From NCBI GenBank assembly GCA_046704785.1, contig JBJKRF010000018.1, positions 1 to 7,150 of the forward strand: a stretch of 7,150 nucleotides of DNA. The letters run 5' to 3'. The number at the start of each line of letters is the position of its first letter. The stretch's first letter is position 1. The DNA comes from JBJKRF01 sp046704785. GTDB lineage: Bacteria; Chloroflexota; Anaerolineae; Anaerolineales; Villigracilaceae. The notes beneath the pieces were generated by a model, which saw only the letters and a list, made by a program, of their open reading frames with translations, was not told where the DNA came from and ran no database searches. Positions 6,186 to 7,150 of the stretch are shown one piece after another. The translations under genes and the position numbers were made by a program.

Positions 6186-6953
6186 ATGCCTGAAAATTTG
6201 CCAGCCGAAGATGAGTTCGATGAATCGGTGTTGAAAATCCAGATTTTTTTGTGGGTGCTGCTGGCTGTAGCAGCGGGCTTCCTGCTTGCTACGTTTGTGT
6301 TGCCTATGTGGATTCCAGATATGGCAACTTCGCTGTTAGGAAGTTCGCCGAAAGCCTACTGGTACCTATCGCGTGGGACGGCCTTCATAGCCCTCAGTCT
6401 GCTGTGGCTCTCGATGGCGCTTGGGTTGGGTCTGACGAACAAGATGGCGCGCTTGTGGCCGGGTTTACCTCCAACCTTTGCCATTCACGAATACGTCAGC
6501 CTGTTGGGGTTGGCTTTTGCACTCTTCCACGCCCTGATTCTGCTCGGCGACCATTACATTAACTTTACGGTGGCACAGGTGCTGATTCCATTTGCGGCCA
6601 GCGGCTATCGGCCAGTATGGGTGGGAATCGGACAGCTTGGTTTTTACGTCTGGGTGATTGTGGCGTTCAGCTTTTATGTGCGCCGCCATATCGGCCACAA
6701 AACCTGGCGCCTGATTCATTACATCAGTTTCCCCGTGTACTTGATGGGATTGTTCCATGGTATCACCAGCGGTACTGATGCATCCACGGTTTGGGCTACC
6801 TTGTATTACTGGATTTCCGCCGGGAGTTTGCTTTTCTTGTTGATATATCGTCTGCTGGTAGCAACTCTTGAGCGCTCAACAGCGGTTCAAAAGCATACGC
6901 CGGTGAGACGCCCAGACATCACTGTCAACGAACAGGCTCCCTCACCGAAGTAA
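6186..6953 (+). CDS. Ferric-reductase-like transmembrane protein (haem b)
   Basis: A 255-residue integral membrane protein with about six hydrophobic helices (15-40, 59-83, 100-120, 146-166, 174-192, 203-226). It matches the ferric-reductase-like transmembrane domain shared by FRE/NOX, YedZ/MsrQ and related cytochromes b. Four histidines sit in the two expected pairs: His101 (IHEY) and His115 (LFHAL) in the third helix, and His178 (RLIHYI) and His191 (GLFHGI) in the fifth. They could bind two stacked haems b to carry electrons across the membrane. There are no FAD or NAD domains, so it needs a cytoplasmic electron donor or quinol, and an outside acceptor. The ATG at 6186 is preferred, with GGAG (6176-6179) 6 nt before it. 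A GTG at 6174 in the same frame is less likely because it would put the ribosome site inside the gene. It starts 15 nt after apbE and closes the operon. Confidence 0.9.
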   Translation: MPENLPAEDEFDESVLKIQIFLWVLLAVAAGFLLATFVLPMWIPDMATSLLGSSPKAYWYLSRGTAFIALSLLWLSMALGLGLTNKMARLWPGLPPTFAIHEYVSLLGLAFALFHALILLGDHYINFTVAQVLIPFAASGYRPVWVGIGQLGFYVWVIVAFSFYVRRHIGHKTWRLIHYISFPVYLMGLFHGITSGTDASTVWATLYYWISAGSLLFLLIYRLLVATLERSTAVQKHTPVRRPDITVNEQAPSPK

Positions 6954-6996
6954 AATAGATAAGGGGCATATCCCCATCAATTCGTGAGACTTGATT

Positions 6997-7026
6997 CAGG
7001 GCAGACTTCTACAGAAGTCTGCCCTG
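6997..7026 (+). terminator. Perfect 13-bp hairpin after the electron-transfer operon
   Basis: CAGGGCAGACTTC (6997-7009) and its exact complement (7014-7026) enclose the loop TACA, 43 nt after the last stop codon of the operon. A stem this strong and so placed is probably the operon's terminator. No T tract follows: only GCGTT, then the 5' end of a group II intron, so the original T-run may have been displaced by the insertion. A smaller GGGG/CCCC hairpin lies at 6963-6975. Confidence 0.55.
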
Positions 7027-7031
7027 GCGTT

Positions 7032-7150
7032 GTGCGCCCAGCATGGGCGTTGACTAGAGGGTGAAAGACCCTTATGGAGGTTGATTGCACCAACCATTAG
7101 CCAAGAGCAAGGGCATCACCGCGAGGTGGGGTCTGGAGGAAGCTGGCGGC
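7032..7150 (+). mobile_element. Group II intron, 5' end (domain I), cut by window edge
   Basis: The sequence begins GTGCG (7032-7036), the group II intron 5' splice-site consensus, and continues with a series of short hairpins typical of bacterial intron domain I. They are CGCCC/GGGCG (7035-7039/7045-7049), AGGGT-GAAAG-ACCCT (7058-7072), GGTTG/CAACC with a 7-nt loop (7079-7095), and CACC-GCGA-GGTG (7117-7128), which has a GNRA tetraloop. The run GGGTGAAAGACCC and the following GTCTGGAGGAAGCTGGCGGC strongly resemble, from memory, the 5' ends of bacterial retro-introns whose later part encodes a reverse transcriptase/maturase. That part lies outside the window. Insertion 5 nt behind a strong hairpin resembles class C intron target choice, but the class cannot be fixed from this fragment. 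Confidence 0.8.

Noticed and set aside
7020..7040. Integron attC site next to the hairpin, as used by some class C introns
   Set aside because: The sequence at the junction, GTTGTGC, does not fit the GTTRRRY core, and no paired RYYYAAC site is seen on the other side of the hairpin.

Overview
The window is a piece of a bacterial chromosome, most likely from a Chloroflexota (Anaerolineae-like) organism. This guess is an inference. It rests on small exported proteins with Thr/Ala/Pro linkers (ATATPG-type runs), the ApbE plus ferric-reductase-like membrane protein pairing, and a mid-to-high GC composition. No marker gene settles it.

Layout, left to right. (1) Positions 1-362: the C-terminal part of an ISKra4-like transposase on the minus strand. 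It is cut by the window edge, lacks its N-terminal part, and the automatic ORF caller missed it. (2) 417-574: a complete tRNA-His(GTG) transcription unit on the plus strand, with an extended -10 promoter, encoded G-1 and CCA, and a strong intrinsic terminator. (3) 575-834: no gene. It holds a 69-nt nested inverted repeat whose apex copies the T-arm of the tRNA, and a minus-strand terminator. (4) 835-4104, minus strand: a tight three-gene operon read from right to left, encoding a circularly permuted ATP-grasp enzyme, an alpha-E (DUF403) protein and a transglutaminase-like protein. This is a widespread conserved trio predicted to make or modify a peptide or peptide-like bond. (5) 4105-4369: the divergent intergenic region, with an extended -10 promoter for the minus operon and a weaker candidate for the plus operon. 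(6) 4370-6953, plus strand: a four-gene operon. It encodes a membrane-anchored PepSY-like protein with an acidic/His-rich tail, a small single-pass membrane protein, an ApbE-type FAD:protein FMN transferase, and a six-helix ferric-reductase-like haem b membrane protein. Together they suggest membrane electron transfer towards an extracytoplasmic acceptor. No protein in the window shows the usual ApbE flavinylation motif, so the flavoprotein partner is missing or encoded elsewhere. (7) 6997-7150: a perfect 13-bp hairpin, followed 5 nt later by the 5' end of a bacterial group II intron (GTGCG start and domain I hairpins), which runs off the right edge.

The two operons are ordinary in kind. The most unusual features are the mobile-element traces at both edges, the T-arm-containing hairpin, and the electron-transfer cluster without its flavoprotein.
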